Both the position numbers and the translations under genes were made by a program. Of a stretch of DNA of 64,000 bases, positions 38,693 to 50,037 are shown piece by piece. The first letter of the stretch is position 1; each line of letters starts with the position of its first letter. The stretch spans positions 1-64,000 of the forward strand of contig DASWBH010000389.1 in assembly GCA_036390755.1 (NCBI GenBank), in the 5' to 3' direction. The notes under the pieces were generated by a model. It was not told the origin of the DNA. It worked only from the letters and a program-made list of their open reading frames with translations, and did no database searches. The DNA comes from DASVHS01 sp036390755. GTDB taxonomy: Bacteria; Acidobacteriota; Thermoanaerobaculia; Gp7-AA8.

Positions 38693-39176
38693 CTGCGCGC
38701 TGCGGCGCGACGCTCACGTCATGCCGGTCGCGGCCGAACAGGACCACGATCGATTTGCCGATGGCACGGCCGGTCGTCGACCCCTCGACGATCGCGACGC
38801 CGCAGTCCCGGTACATCGGCGAGAGGATGTTCTCCCGGTGTCCGTTCGACTCCATCCACGCGTCGACGAGGACCTCAGTCGTCTCGAAGCCCGCGGCGAG
38901 GTTCTCGCCCGCGAACTGGTAGTCGTAGCCGCGCGGGCGGAGGTACTCGAACGGCTCGCGGCCCTGCGGCGACACGTGATTCCAGTAGCTCTGGTCCTCC
39001 ATGTCCTCTACGCGGTCGTCCGCAGCCTCGTCGAGGCGGGCGTCTTCGTGCAGCGGCGGCAAGCCGAACGCTGCGCGGCGCACATTCATCTCCGACACCA
39101 CGGACGCACGCGTGATGTCGGACGCGAACGCGCCCGTCGCGACAAGCGCGACGGCGAGGACGAGGAACTTCCGCAT
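38646..39176 (-). CDS. Secreted CAP/SCP-domain protein
   Basis: 176 residues: signal peptide (FLVLAVALVATGAFAS) and one CAP domain with VVSEMNVRRAAFGLPPLHED, DQSYWNHVSPQGREPFEY, FAGENLAAGFET and ESNGHRENILSPMYRDCGVA, the last holding the conserved HxxN and G-x-A core. Bacterial CAP proteins are common but their activity is uncertain. The tail is basic. ATG 39176 is preferred; 39194 is possible. It overlaps the end of the convergent moeB by 47 bases. Confidence 0.88.
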   Translation of the reverse strand: MRKFLVLAVALVATGAFASDITRASVVSEMNVRRAAFGLPPLHEDARLDEAADDRVEDMEDQSYWNHVSPQGREPFEYLRPRGYDYQFAGENLAAGFETTEVLVDAWMESNGHRENILSPMYRDCGVAIVEGSTTGRAIGKSIVVLFGRDRHDVSVAPQRAASEPSPKDRLRAPRR

Positions 39177-39214
39177 GTTGCGATGAAAACGCATGAAATA
39201 GGGGACGTGCTTCC

Positions 39215-40402
39215 CTACCGGCTGTTGTCGGGACGAACGCGCAGGAAAAACGTGCAAGCCTTCCCGGTCTTCGACTCGGCCCAAACCGCCCCGCCGTGGT
39301 TCACCGCGAATTCGCGGCAGCGGAACAGACCGCGTCCGGTTCGCTCCGGCGCCGCGGCATTCCAGACAAACGACGGCTCGAAGATGACATGGCGCAGGCT
39401 CTCCGGAACGAGCGGACCGTTGTCCATGACGAAGAACAGGAGGAGCGGCTTCTGCTTGTGCTCCATCCAGCGAACGCCGATGACGACCTGGCCGCCTGCC
39501 GGAACGTAGTGCAGCGCGTTGTCCATCAGAATCGCCAACGCCTCGCCGAGCTGATCGTGATCGGCGAGCCGCGCGTCGAGGTCCTGCACGTCGACCTGGA
39601 GCCGGATGGCTTTGAGGTCCGCGTGGGGGATGAAGCGATCGGCGACGCGGCGCACGACTTCGGTCACGGTCGGAACAGGCCGCGCGCTCGTCGAACGTTC
39701 CGAGATGCCCGGCGCGAGCTCGAGTGACGAGAGGATCTGCTCCAGTGTCCCCGCGGAGTCATCGAGCAGCGGATCCGATGGCCGCGTTTGTGAGGCTGCG
39801 AGCAGCGACTCGCGCATCGAGCGCAGCGGCCCGAACACCGTCTCGCGAACGTACGTGATGAACGACGCGTGCGACTCGTCGATCGGATCGGTGGGGCGAA
39901 AAACGAGCACCGCGCCACCCGCGCCGCCGGACATCGGGACGAGCGAGTAGAGGATGTTGCGATCGCGGATCCGCATGCCGGCGGACGTCGGCACCGACAA
40001 GTCGCCGATGCGCAATCCCGTCTTCTCTTCGATGAACCGGACGCTCGCCAGATCCGCCAGCGAAGCTTCGAACAGCGCCTTCGCTTCGTCCGAAATGAAC
40101 TTCACGCTTTTGTCAGGTCCGAGAAGGATCGACGGAACGCCCGCGGCGACGAGAACATTGACGACGCTCGTGATCGCGGGCGATGCCGCTTCGACCGGGA
40201 ACGGAACGATGGGCGCTTTCGGGAACGGGTCGAGCGCGTGTGCGTTCTCTGTCCGGGCGACCGAGGGTTCAGAAGCAGCTGCGCGCGTTGCCGGCTGTGC
40301 TGCCGCGCCCCCGTCAGCCCTCGGCTTGCGCGGCTTGTCGCATTTTTCGCAGAGGATCCCCGAAGGGATCTCAGTGCCGCACATGAAGCATTTCCGAGCC
40401 AT
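39215..40402 (-). CDS. Zinc-ribbon / PAS-like / HATPase protein lacking a clear phospho-acceptor His
   Basis: 395 residues. Zinc ribbon at the start (Cys5, Cys8, Cys18, Cys21), a Pro/Ala-rich linker, a PAS-like domain (about 75-175), a helical dimerisation-like region and a histidine-kinase ATPase domain with N-box ALAILMDNALHYVP, G1 FVMDNGPL and G2 ERTGRGLFRC. The segment aligned with the HisKA H-box reads YVRETVFGPLRSMRES, with no His at the phosphorylation site. It may bind ATP without being a sensor kinase, or phosphorylate elsewhere. No response regulator is adjacent; soluble. Confidence 0.78.
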   Translation of the reverse strand: MARKCFMCGTEIPSGILCEKCDKPRKPRADGGAAAQPATRAAASEPSVARTENAHALDPFPKAPIVPFPVEAASPAITSVVNVLVAAGVPSILLGPDKSVKFISDEAKALFEASLADLASVRFIEEKTGLRIGDLSVPTSAGMRIRDRNILYSLVPMSGGAGGAVLVFRPTDPIDESHASFITYVRETVFGPLRSMRESLLAASQTRPSDPLLDDSAGTLEQILSSLELAPGISERSTSARPVPTVTEVVRRVADRFIPHADLKAIRLQVDVQDLDARLADHDQLGEALAILMDNALHYVPAGGQVVIGVRWMEHKQKPLLLFFVMDNGPLVPESLRHVIFEPSFVWNAAAPERTGRGLFRCREFAVNHGGAVWAESKTGKACTFFLRVRPDNSR

Positions 40403-40448
40403 CTTTTGGAGCGAACCCAGGACCGTAAAGTTTACGCCCGAAGTGGGA

Positions 40449-40454
40449 TAGAGT
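40449..40454 (+). promoter_or_regulatory. Putative -10 box of the 3-hydroxyacyl-CoA dehydrogenase gene
   Basis: TAGAGT ends 8 bases before the ATG at 40463; no ribosome-binding site is present. Confidence 0.45.
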
Positions 40455-40462
40455 CACGGCCG

Positions 40463-41323
40463 ATGAAGCACATCGTTGTGATCGGCAGCGGCACGATGGG
40501 AAACGGAATCGCTCACACCGCCGCGGCCGCCGGTTTCGACGTGACGCTCGTCGATGTGGAGCAGGGCATCCTCGACCGGGCCCTGTCGACGATTGCGGCC
40601 AATCTTCAGCGCGGAGTCGACAAAGGGCGCATGACGGCCGAGGAGAAACAGGCGGTGCTGGGGCGGATCAAATCGACGACCGGGGACCGCGCGGTCGCCG
40701 GCGCAGACATCGTCATCGAGGCGATCATCGAGAACCTCGCCGCAAAGATCCAGATGTTCCAGAAGCTCGACAAGATCACCCCGCCGGACTGTATTCTCGC
40801 TTCGAATACGTCATCAATATCGATCACGAAAATGGCGGCTGTTACGAGCCGGCCGGACAAAGTCATCGGCATGCATTTCATGAATCCGGTGCCCGTCATG
40901 ACGTTGGTCGAAGTGATCCGCGGCATCGCGACCTCGGACGAGACGTATCGCCAGGTCGAAGAGCTGGCCAGGCGGATGGGCAAGACGGCCATCGAGGTAA
41001 ACGATTACCCCGGCTTCATATCCAATCGGGTATTGATGCCGATGATCAACGAGGCGATCTTCGCGCTGTACGAAGGCGTCGCTACAGCGGACAGCATCGA
41101 CGGGGTGATGAAGCTGGGGATGAATCACCCCATGGGCCCGTTGACGCTCGCCGACTTCATCGGCCTCGACGTCTGCCTCGCCATCCTGCGCGTGCTCGAA
41201 GACGGATTCGGCGATCCCAAATACCGTCCATGTCCTCTGCTCGTCAAAATGGTCGATGCCGGATGGCTCGGAAAGAAAAGCGGCAGAGGGTTTTACGACT
41301 ACAGGAAGGCCGCGGCCGGATAA
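40463..41323 (+). CDS. 3-hydroxybutyryl-CoA (3-hydroxyacyl-CoA) dehydrogenase
   Basis: NAD(P)-dependent oxidation of (S)-3-hydroxyacyl-CoA in beta-oxidation or butanoate metabolism. 286 residues. Rossmann motif VIGSGTMGNGIAHTAAAAGF, catalytic His in GMHFMNPVPVMTLVEVI, NDYPGFISNRVLMPMINEA, and GMNHPMGPLTLADFIGLD. The start at 40463 is exactly at the Rossmann strand, as in Hbd proteins; the -10 box TAGAGT supports it. It could act with the acyl-CoA dehydrogenase at the window start, although they are far apart. Confidence 0.93.
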   Translation: MKHIVVIGSGTMGNGIAHTAAAAGFDVTLVDVEQGILDRALSTIAANLQRGVDKGRMTAEEKQAVLGRIKSTTGDRAVAGADIVIEAIIENLAAKIQMFQKLDKITPPDCILASNTSSISITKMAAVTSRPDKVIGMHFMNPVPVMTLVEVIRGIATSDETYRQVEELARRMGKTAIEVNDYPGFISNRVLMPMINEAIFALYEGVATADSIDGVMKLGMNHPMGPLTLADFIGLDVCLAILRVLEDGFGDPKYRPCPLLVKMVDAGWLGKKSGRGFYDYRKAAAG

Positions 41324-41348
41324 CGTGTTTTAATCCGCGCACAAACCC

Positions 41349-43202
41349 ATGCTTTGTCAAACCTGCAGCGCCTACAACGAAGACGATCGCGAGTATTGCT
41401 ACCGGTGCCAGAACAAGCTTCTCGTGCTTTCCGGCCCCGTTTCTTTCGAAGAAGACGAGGTTGAGGATTACGAGGACGAAGGCGATCTTTCGCTCGATGA
41501 GCACCTGCTCGAGCGCGTCTCGGCCATCGAAGAAATCGTCAAGCGCTCCGCCGAGACGATCCGCACGCTCGTCGATGCCATCCAGAAGCACGAGCGCGCC
41601 ATCTTCATCAACCAGACCGGTCTTCTCTCGGTCAAGGAAATCCTGGAGAAGAAGAACGTCCTCTCCAGCGACGAAGTCGTCGAGCTGTGGGAATCGAAGA
41701 TGGGCGAGCAGATGCTCGCTCTGGAGAAGAAGCAGCGCTTCACCGAGCGGAAGGACCGGATCATGTCGCTCTTCCGCGGCGAGAAGCGCGACCGCTTCCT
41801 CCAGCTCCTCGCTGACGCCGAATCGGCGATCGATGCGTTCGATCCCGACCGCGGGATGAAGGCGCTGGAAGAAGCGTTCAAGCTCGACCGCGACAACTAC
41901 GAGCTCTCCTTCTTCCTCGGCGAGATGTTCTTCAACGACGGCAATCTCGACCGCGCGAAGTCGTACCTCGAGCGAACGCTCGAAGTGCAGCCCGATCACT
42001 TCGACGCCGCCGTGTTCTACGGCGTGCTGCTTCACGAGCGTCAGGACCTCAAAGGCGCCGAGCGCTGGCTGCGCCGCGCCATCCAGATCTCACAGGAGTC
42101 GTTCCTCCCGTACTTCTCGCTCGGCGCGATCTACGCGCGCAAGGGAAAGCTGCTCCGCGCGCAGAAGTTCCTCGAGAAGGCGATTCAGCTCGAAGCGATC
42201 CCGCAGGCGTTCTTCCTTCTCGGCACGATCTTCTACGAGAAGGGGCAGCTCGAGCGCGCGATCCGCTCGTTCCAGGGTGCGCTGAAGCTCGACCCCGATT
42301 ACGAGGAAGCGATTTACCACCTCGGCCTCTGCTATCTCGATCGCAACTGGAACCGCAAGGCGATCGACTGCTTCCAGGAAGCGCTCGAGCTCAATCCCAA
42401 CAAGATGGAGTACCAGCAGGCCGTCAAGATCTATGAGGGCATCTCCGGCCACGTTCCGCTGGAAGGTCCTGCCGCCGCGGAGTTCGGCGAGGCCGAGACG
42501 CTCGTCAACCAGGGGAACTACAACGAAGCGCTCGATCATTACCGCCGCGCGTCGCAGGAAGATCCCGAGAACGTCAACATCCTGATGCCGTACGCGCTTC
42601 TCTGCTCGCACCTCGACATGAACAGCGAGGCCATCGCCGTGGCGCGGCGCATTCTCAAGCAACAGCCGACCGAGGTCGTCGCCGCCGCCGCATACACGAC
42701 GCTCGTCGAAGCGTTGCGCGCGGAAGGGAACTTCAAGGACGCGAATCGCGCGCTGGAAGACATGCTGCGCGATTACAACTCGAATTACGCGAAGTCGATC
42801 GCGTACTACGAGAGGGCGTACAACCTCGCCGAGATGGAAGAGAACCTCGACGAAGCGCTCGAAAGCGCGCAACTCGCGCTCCGTTACTCGCCGAAGGAGC
42901 TCCGCCAGTTTCCGTTGGCCGCACTCGGCTGGGTGTACTTCAAACGGCGCGACTTCAAGAGCGCGGTCGACTTCCTCACCAAGTCTGCCGACATCGGCCC
43001 GACGTCGACGAACCTCATGCACCTCGGCATGGCACTGCTCGAGAGCGGCGACAAGGATCGCGCCCGCGCCGTCTTCCGCAAGGCCAAGACGTTCAAGACG
43101 AAGGGCGCGGGCCTCGAAGAGAAGATCCTCGAGCAGGTGCGCTCGACGACCAAGCTCATCGACCGCCTGCATCAGCGGCGGCGGCGGGCGACGTCGAAGT
43201 GA
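41349..43202 (+). CDS. Zinc-ribbon TPR-repeat protein
   Basis: 617 residues. N-terminal C-x2-C pairs (Cys3, Cys6, Cys17, Cys20), an acidic linker, a helical region (about 55-150), then about ten TPR repeats (for example AIRSFQGALKLDPDYEEAIY, AIDCFQEALELNPNKMEYQQ). It ends in a basic RRRRATSK tail. Soluble scaffold of unknown partner. It follows the dehydrogenase by 25 bases. Another protein in the window (at 39215) has a similar zinc-ribbon start, which suggests a lineage-specific habit. Confidence 0.85.
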   Translation: MLCQTCSAYNEDDREYCYRCQNKLLVLSGPVSFEEDEVEDYEDEGDLSLDEHLLERVSAIEEIVKRSAETIRTLVDAIQKHERAIFINQTGLLSVKEILEKKNVLSSDEVVELWESKMGEQMLALEKKQRFTERKDRIMSLFRGEKRDRFLQLLADAESAIDAFDPDRGMKALEEAFKLDRDNYELSFFLGEMFFNDGNLDRAKSYLERTLEVQPDHFDAAVFYGVLLHERQDLKGAERWLRRAIQISQESFLPYFSLGAIYARKGKLLRAQKFLEKAIQLEAIPQAFFLLGTIFYEKGQLERAIRSFQGALKLDPDYEEAIYHLGLCYLDRNWNRKAIDCFQEALELNPNKMEYQQAVKIYEGISGHVPLEGPAAAEFGEAETLVNQGNYNEALDHYRRASQEDPENVNILMPYALLCSHLDMNSEAIAVARRILKQQPTEVVAAAAYTTLVEALRAEGNFKDANRALEDMLRDYNSNYAKSIAYYERAYNLAEMEENLDEALESAQLALRYSPKELRQFPLAALGWVYFKRRDFKSAVDFLTKSADIGPTSTNLMHLGMALLESGDKDRARAVFRKAKTFKTKGAGLEEKILEQVRSTTKLIDRLHQRRRRATSK

Positions 43203-43224
43203 CCGCGCGCGGAGACGCGCGTGA

Positions 43225-45474
<2,250 letters not shown>

Positions 45475-45570
45475 CTCGCGTCGCGCATCTTAGCAACGCC
45501 GGGAACGCTTATTTGATTCGGAGTGTTGTTCACGTTACTCTTTGCTCTTGCCGCAAGCTTGGGAGGCTTC

Positions 45571-45771
45571 ATGTTTGGTCTAGGTGTCCCGGAACTTCTT
45601 CTCATCCTCGTCATCATCATCGTCATTTTCGGCGCCGGGAAGCTGCCTCAGCTCGGCAAGGGTCTCGGCGAAGGGATCTCGAATTTCCGCGAAGGTCTGA
45701 GCAAGGGAAAGAACGAGCCGGCGCCGAAGAAGCCGGTCGACGACAACAACCGTCCGCCACTCGGTTCCTAA
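45571..45771 (+). CDS. tatA: Sec-independent translocase protein TatA/TatE
   Basis: 66 residues: one membrane helix (ELLLILVIIIVIFGAGKLPQLG), the FG-A-G-K-LP hinge, then an amphipathic helix (KGLGEGISNFREGLSKG) and a polar tail. It forms the pore of the twin-arginine export system for folded proteins. ATG 45571, four bases after GGGAGG, gives the standard MFGLGVPEL start. TatC is not in the window; tatA here heads a small operon with DUF4388 and rfbD. Confidence 0.92.
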   Translation: MFGLGVPELLLILVIIIVIFGAGKLPQLGKGLGEGISNFREGLSKGKNEPAPKKPVDDNNRPPLGS

Positions 45772-45777
45772 CGGGGG

Positions 45778-46566
45778 ATGGCTGCGCCCGACGAGCCGTC
45801 CAAATCGTCTCGCCCCGTCTACCAGACGGATCTCGCCCAGACTCCGCTTCCTGAAATCCTCGCGACCGTTCACCGGTACAAGGCACCAGGCACGATCGAG
45901 TGCCGCCGTGGGAATGAGCTGAAGGAGATCTACCTCGATCAGGGGCAGATCATCTTCGCCACTTCCAACCAGATCCGCGACTCCCTCGGCGACAAGCTTC
46001 TCCGCGACGGAAAGATCACACAGGAGCAGTACGACGAGAGCGTCCGCCGTCTCGTCAGCACGCGCAAACGGCAGGGGACGATCCTCACGGAGATGAATGT
46101 CATCGCCGCCGGCGATCTGTTTGCCGCGCTGCGCGAGCAGATCCTCGAGATCGTCTGGTCCGTATTCGCCTGGGACGCCGGCACGGTCGCGTTCACGCCC
46201 GGCCGCCACAAGCAGCAGGAGTTCGTGAAGATCGACATTCCGATTCCGCAGGCGGTTCTGCAGGGCGCCCGGCGGATTCCTGACGCCAAGCCGCTCATGG
46301 GCCGCCTCGGCTCGAAGTCGACGCTGCTGACGCGCACGGACAAGCCGGCTGACGGACTGACGCTCGACCTCGACGAGCAACGCCTGCTCGACGCCGCGAA
46401 CGGGAAGACCGCGCTGTACGACATCGTCAACCTGCCGCCGCTCGGGGCCGGCATGAACGCGCGAATCCTCTACGCGTTTGTGGTGATGCAGCTGCTGACG
46501 GCGAAGGCGACCGAACGGGTCACGGTCAAGGTTGGCACGGACGGCGACTCCTACACCGGCGGATGA
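45778..46566 (+). CDS. DUF4388-domain protein
   Basis: 262 residues. The N-terminal DUF4388/PATAN-like part (LAQTPLPEILATVHRYKAPGTIECRRG, LDQGQIIFATSNQ) resembles domains in myxobacterial and cyanobacterial gliding or signalling proteins; a middle helical domain follows (TQEQYDESVRRLVSTRKRQGT). Probably a cytosolic signalling adaptor; function unknown. It starts 6 bases after tatA and overlaps rfbD by 4 bases. Confidence 0.82.
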   Translation: MAAPDEPSKSSRPVYQTDLAQTPLPEILATVHRYKAPGTIECRRGNELKEIYLDQGQIIFATSNQIRDSLGDKLLRDGKITQEQYDESVRRLVSTRKRQGTILTEMNVIAAGDLFAALREQILEIVWSVFAWDAGTVAFTPGRHKQQEFVKIDIPIPQAVLQGARRIPDAKPLMGRLGSKSTLLTRTDKPADGLTLDLDEQRLLDAANGKTALYDIVNLPPLGAGMNARILYAFVVMQLLTAKATERVTVKVGTDGDSYTGG

Positions 46567-47411
46567 CGCGCTGGCTGATCACTGGCGGGTCCGGGATGGT
46601 TGCCACCGACCTTCGCGCCGAACTCGAGTCGCGCGACATCGACGTCGTCAGCGTCTCGAGGAATGACCTCGATCTGACCGACGCGCACGCGGTGTCGGCG
46701 GTCGTAGCGGATGTGAAGCCGTCAGTCATCGCGAACTGCGCCGCGTATACGAAGGTCGACGAATCCGAGGCGAATGAGGGGCTCGCAACGGCGGTGAACG
46801 GATCGGCTGTCGAAGCGCTCGTCGGCGCCGCGAATGAAGCGGACGCCGTGCTGATCCAGCTGTCGACGGATTTCGTGTTCGACGGCAGGAAGCGCGAGCC
46901 GTACGAGGTGAACGACGCGACCGCACCGCTGTCGGCGTACGGCCGGTCGAAGCTGGCGGGCGAGCACGCAGCCGGACGCGCGAAGCATCACCTCATCCTG
47001 CGAACGGCATGGCTGTTCGGCGTGCACGGCTACAACTTCGTCGAAGCGATCCGGAACCAGATCAGGAAGGGCACGAATCCGCTGCGCGTCGTCAACGATC
47101 AGCGCGGACGGCCGACGTACACGCCACATCTCGCGCGCGCGATCATCCGCCTCGCGCAAAACGAGCAGGCACGCGGCATCGTTCACTACGCCGACGAAGG
47201 CGAATGCACGTGGTACGAGTTCGCCTGCGCGATCGTCGCGGAGCTCGGCGCGCCGGCCCGCGTCGTTCCGGTGTCGACATCCAAATTTCCCCGTCCCGCT
47301 ACGCGGCCGGCGTATTCGGTGCTGTCAACAGAGCGCTACGAGCGGCTCACGGGCGTGCGTCCGGAGTTGTGGCGCGACGGTCTGCGCGAGTATTTGTCGC
47401 TGCGTGCATGA
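46563..47411 (+). CDS. rfbD: dTDP-4-dehydrorhamnose reductase
   Basis: Last step of dTDP-L-rhamnose synthesis, reducing dTDP-4-dehydrorhamnose with NADPH. 282 residues. Nucleotide motif ITGGSGMVATDLRAEL, active-site YGRSKLAGEHA (Tyr-x3-Lys), and QLSTDFVFDGRKREPY. No rfbA/B/C neighbours, so other sugar reductases of this family remain possible. Overlaps the DUF4388 stop by 4 bases, and its 3' end overlaps the convergent tlyA by 65 bases. Confidence 0.88.
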   Translation: MTRWLITGGSGMVATDLRAELESRDIDVVSVSRNDLDLTDAHAVSAVVADVKPSVIANCAAYTKVDESEANEGLATAVNGSAVEALVGAANEADAVLIQLSTDFVFDGRKREPYEVNDATAPLSAYGRSKLAGEHAAGRAKHHLILRTAWLFGVHGYNFVEAIRNQIRKGTNPLRVVNDQRGRPTYTPHLARAIIRLAQNEQARGIVHYADEGECTWYEFACAIVAELGAPARVVPVSTSKFPRPATRPAYSVLSTERYERLTGVRPELWRDGLREYLSLRA

Positions 47412-48153
47412 GGTACTCGATGTTTCCCTCGGCGCCTTTCACCGGGCTTTCGATGACGCCGCGAACGTCGAACCCGTTCTGGCGTGCAAAGTGAACGACT
47501 CCGTCGACCGCCTCTGCTCTCTTCGCCTCGTCGCGAACGATGCCGCCCTTGCCGACGTCCCCTTTGCCGACCTCGAACTGAGGTTTGATGAGCGCGACGA
47601 GCTCGCCCTCGAGAAACGTCGCCACCGCTGGCAGGATCAGCCTGAGCGGGATGAATGAGACGTCGATCGAGACGAAGTCGATCGGCTCATCGAAATCCGC
47701 AGCGCTGAGAAATCGCGCGTTCACTTTCTCGCGATTCACCACGCGCGGATCGTTGCGCAGCGACTGATCGAGCTGCCCGTAACCGACGTCGATCGCGTAA
47801 ACCTTCCTCGCGCCGTTCTTCAGCATCACGTCGGTGAAGCCGCCGGTCGAGGCGCCGATGTCGGCGCAGGTCTTCCCCGTGACGTCGATTGCAAACTCGC
47901 GGAGCGCGTGCGCGAGCTTCATCCCGCCGCGGCCGACCCAGGGATGTTCGAGCTCGACGACGCGCAGGTCATCGTCAGCGGAGACGGAAGCACCGGGCTT
48001 GTCGACGTACTGGTCGTTGACCATGACGCGGCGCGCCATGATCAGTGATTGCGCTTTGGAGCGGGTCTCGACGAGGCCGCGCTCGACGAGCGCGACATCG
48101 AGCCGTTGTTTAGGCGCGGAACGAGACGGCACGCGGCATCTGCTCGCCTTCAT
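47347..48153 (-). CDS. tlyA: TlyA-family rRNA (cytidine-2'-O)-methyltransferase/haemolysin-like
   Basis: 268 residues: an S4 RNA-binding domain (RLDVALVERGLVETRSKAQSLI) followed by an FtsJ-type methyltransferase (SAM motif ADIGASTGGFTDVML; GGMKLAHAL; LIKPQFEVGKG). The family methylates 16S and/or 23S rRNA and includes the mycobacterial capreomycin-sensitivity factor. The start at 48153 overlaps dxs by 44 bases; GTG 48132 is an alternative. Last gene of the xseA-xseB-ispA-dxs-tlyA operon, a widely conserved arrangement. Confidence 0.92.
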   Translation of the reverse strand: MKASRCRVPSRSAPKQRLDVALVERGLVETRSKAQSLIMARRVMVNDQYVDKPGASVSADDDLRVVELEHPWVGRGGMKLAHALREFAIDVTGKTCADIGASTGGFTDVMLKNGARKVYAIDVGYGQLDQSLRNDPRVVNREKVNARFLSAADFDEPIDFVSIDVSFIPLRLILPAVATFLEGELVALIKPQFEVGKGDVGKGGIVRDEAKRAEAVDGVVHFARQNGFDVRGVIESPVKGAEGNIEYLMHAATNTRADRRATTPDARP

Positions 48154-50035
48154 GCTCGCCGGCCAGGAACTCGCGCACGCGCCGCGCGATGCCTTCGCCG
48201 TGAAGGTCGTACTGCGCCCGCAGAACGTCCTGCGAGCCGTGGTGCACGTATTCGTCGGGGATGCCGATGCGATGGAACTTCACGGCTTCGATGCCGAGGT
48301 GCTGCACGCGCTCCATCACCGCCGATCCGAATCCACCAGCCAGCGCGCCTTCCTCGACCGTGATGACTTTCGCGCCCGCTTTGCAGAAACGCGCGACCAG
48401 TTGGTCGTCGATCGGCTTGATGAAGCGGGCGTTGATCACGGCGATGTTCACGCCTTCCTTCGCAAGGATCTCCGCCGCGTTCACCGCGGGCCACACTTCG
48501 TTGCCGATCGCGAAGATCACCGCGTCGCTGCCCTCGCGCATCACTTCGCCTTTGCCGACCGGCAGCGACTTCAGCTCCGGCTCGAGCACAACTCCGAACC
48601 CGTTGCCGCGCGGATAGCGCAGCGACGTCGGATGTCCGGTCTCGAACGCGGTCTTCAGCATGTGCCGAAGCTCGTTCTCGTCCTTCGGCGCCATGCAGAT
48701 CATGTTCGGGAAGAGCCGCAGGTAGGCCATGTCGTAGATACCGTGATGCGTCGGGCCGTCCTGGCCGGCGATGCCGGCACGGTCCAGCGCGAACACGACC
48801 GGCAGATCCATGATCGCGACGTCGTGGAAAACCTGATCGAACGCGCGCTGCAGGAACGTCGAGTAGATCGCGGCGATCGGCTTCATGCCCTGCGTCGTCA
48901 TGCCGCCGCTGAACGTGACCGCGTGCTCCTCGGCGATGCCGACGTCGAACATGCGGTCCGGGAAGACTTTCGCAAATTTATCGAGGCCCGTTCCTTCCGG
49001 CATCGCCGCGGTGATCGCGACGATCTTCGGCTCATGCCTGGCGAGCTCGATCAGCGCGTCTGAAAAAATCGAGGTGTAAGACGGTGGCGCCGGCTTGTCC
49101 GACTTCTTCACGACGCCGGACGCGATATCGAACGGCGTCACTCCGTGCGACCAGATCGGCTTGTCCTCGGCCGGAACGTAGCCTTTCCCCTTCTTCGTGA
49201 TGACGTGGATGAGGACCGGGCCGTCGTAATCCTTGTTCTCTTCGAAGATGTCGATGAGCGACAGCAGGTCGTGCCCGTCGTACGGTCCGAGGTACTTGAA
49301 GCCGAGCTCCTCGAAGAGCGTGCCCGGAACGATCATCTGCTTGAACAGCTGCTCCATGTCGGACGCGAGACCGTGCAGTTTGCCGCCGATCAGCGGGATG
49401 CGATCCATCACGCCCTTCGCGAGATCCTTCGCCTGGTTGTAGCGCTGGCCCTTGATGATCGAGTTGAGATAGCCCGACATCGCGCCGACGTTCGTCGAGA
49501 TCGACATGTCGTTGTCGTTCAGGACGATCATCAGCTTCCGTTTGAGGTGTCCGGCCTGATTGAGTCCTTCGAGAGCCAGTCCGCCGGACAGCGCGCCATC
49601 GCCGATGACGGCGACCACGTTGTAGTCCTCTTTGCGGAAGTCGCGCGCGACGGCGATGCCGAGCGCGGCGGAGATCGACGTCGACGCATGCCCGGCGTTG
49701 AAGACGTCGTACTCCGACTCTTCGCGCTTGCAGAATCCGGAAATGCCGTCGTGCTGGCGGATCGTCGGGAACGTCTCGCGACGTCCGGTGATCAACTTGT
49801 GCGGATAGCTCTGATGGCCGGTGTCAAAGACGATCTGATCGCGCGGCGTGTTGAAGACGTAGTGCAGCGCGAGGGTCAGCTCGACGATGCCGAGGTTGCC
49901 GCCAAAGTGCCCGCCGACGCGGGAGACGACGTCGATGATCGTGTCGCGGATCTCCTGCGCCACCTGCGGCAACTGCTTGCGATCGAGCTTCCGGAGGTCG
50001 GCTGGAGTGTTGATGCTGTCGAGAAGTCGGCCCAT
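48110..50035 (-). CDS. dxs: 1-deoxy-D-xylulose-5-phosphate synthase
   Basis: Thiamine-diphosphate enzyme joining pyruvate and glyceraldehyde 3-phosphate; entry to the MEP isoprenoid pathway. 641 residues. ThDP motif VIGDGALSGGLALEGLN with NDNDMSIS; DTGHQSYPHKLITGR; pyrimidine-domain DRAGIAGQDGPTHHGIYD; and C-terminal VEEGALAGGFGSAV. It starts 2 bases after the ispA stop, consistent with supply of building blocks for prenyl synthesis. Confidence 0.96.
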   Translation of the reverse strand: MGRLLDSINTPADLRKLDRKQLPQVAQEIRDTIIDVVSRVGGHFGGNLGIVELTLALHYVFNTPRDQIVFDTGHQSYPHKLITGRRETFPTIRQHDGISGFCKREESEYDVFNAGHASTSISAALGIAVARDFRKEDYNVVAVIGDGALSGGLALEGLNQAGHLKRKLMIVLNDNDMSISTNVGAMSGYLNSIIKGQRYNQAKDLAKGVMDRIPLIGGKLHGLASDMEQLFKQMIVPGTLFEELGFKYLGPYDGHDLLSLIDIFEENKDYDGPVLIHVITKKGKGYVPAEDKPIWSHGVTPFDIASGVVKKSDKPAPPSYTSIFSDALIELARHEPKIVAITAAMPEGTGLDKFAKVFPDRMFDVGIAEEHAVTFSGGMTTQGMKPIAAIYSTFLQRAFDQVFHDVAIMDLPVVFALDRAGIAGQDGPTHHGIYDMAYLRLFPNMICMAPKDENELRHMLKTAFETGHPTSLRYPRGNGFGVVLEPELKSLPVGKGEVMREGSDAVIFAIGNEVWPAVNAAEILAKEGVNIAVINARFIKPIDDQLVARFCKAGAKVITVEEGALAGGFGSAVMERVQHLGIEAVKFHRIGIPDEYVHHGSQDVLRAQYDLHGEGIARRVREFLAGEHEGEQMPRAVSFRA

Positions 50036-50037
50036 GG

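Noticed and set aside
39869..41323. 484-codon reading of the 3-hydroxyacyl-CoA dehydrogenase
   Set aside because: The first 198 residues are antisense to the zinc-ribbon ATPase; the Rossmann fold starts at 40463, just after a -10 box.
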